Assembly: GCA_905201565.1 (NCBI GenBank)
Contig: CAJKOS010000117.1
Span: 1-5,930, forward strand
Reading direction: 5' to 3'
DNA: 5,930 bases
Source of the DNA: an uncultured Erysipelotrichaceae bacterium
GTDB lineage: Bacteria; Bacillota_I; Bacilli_A; Erysipelotrichales; Erysipelotrichaceae
A model generated the notes under the pieces. The model did no database searches. It was given only the letters and a program-made list of their open reading frames with translations, and was not told the origin of the DNA. Below, one piece after another: positions 5,917-5,930 of this stretch; position 1 is the stretch's first letter; each line of letters begins with the position of its first letter. The position numbers and the translations under genes were made by a program.

Positions 5917-5930
5917 GCAAAAAACGACGA

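Noticed and set aside
1..5930. CRISPR array, transposon, phage, toxin-antitoxin or other defence system
   Set aside because: No repeat-spacer pattern, inverted repeats with a transposase, or small paired genes are visible; apart from the esterase and the right-hand end, the content is core housekeeping genes.

Overview
The window looks like a piece of a low-to-mid-GC Bacillota (Firmicutes) chromosome. The best guess is the Erysipelotrichia or a neighbouring class; this rests on gene order, strong AGGAGG-type ribosome binding sites and protein character, not on any search. Its core is the conserved series prkC (3' end), rsgA, rpe, thiN, followed by a convergent rpmB, an order known from Bacillus and relatives.

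Layout: positions 2-397 hold the C-terminal PASTA-repeat tail of a PrkC/Stk1-type Ser/Thr kinase, cut by the left edge. rsgA (406-1266), rpe (1266-1910), thiN (1907-2518) and a type-B carboxylesterase (2521-3801) follow on the + strand with gaps or overlaps of a few bases, so they probably form one translationally coupled operon. It ends in a hairpin at 3809-3851 that can also stop the opposing rpmB gene (3856-4065, - strand). A 152-bp divergent intergenic region (4066-4217) carries a candidate promoter in each direction. To its right lie an ftsA-like gene (4218-5483) and the start of ftsZ (from 5499).

Roles: the left operon combines envelope-signal sensing (PASTA kinase), 30S ribosome maturation (RsgA), pentose phosphate metabolism (Rpe) and thiamine cofactor activation (ThiN). 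The esterase appears to be a lineage-specific addition. rpmB encodes ribosomal protein L28. FtsA and FtsZ form the division ring and its membrane anchor.

Two things stand out. First, the ftsZ reading frame matches FtsZ only to about residue 88. It then changes abruptly to about 35 residues of unrelated, more GC-rich sequence that resembles the C-terminus of a Gfo/Idh/MocA oxidoreductase and is followed by its own terminator; this is most simply an assembly chimera, or else a real rearrangement. Second, the FtsA-like protein has lost recognisable phosphate-binding motifs of the actin-fold ATP site. I found no CRISPR array, mobile element, tRNA, rRNA or convincing new multi-gene system.
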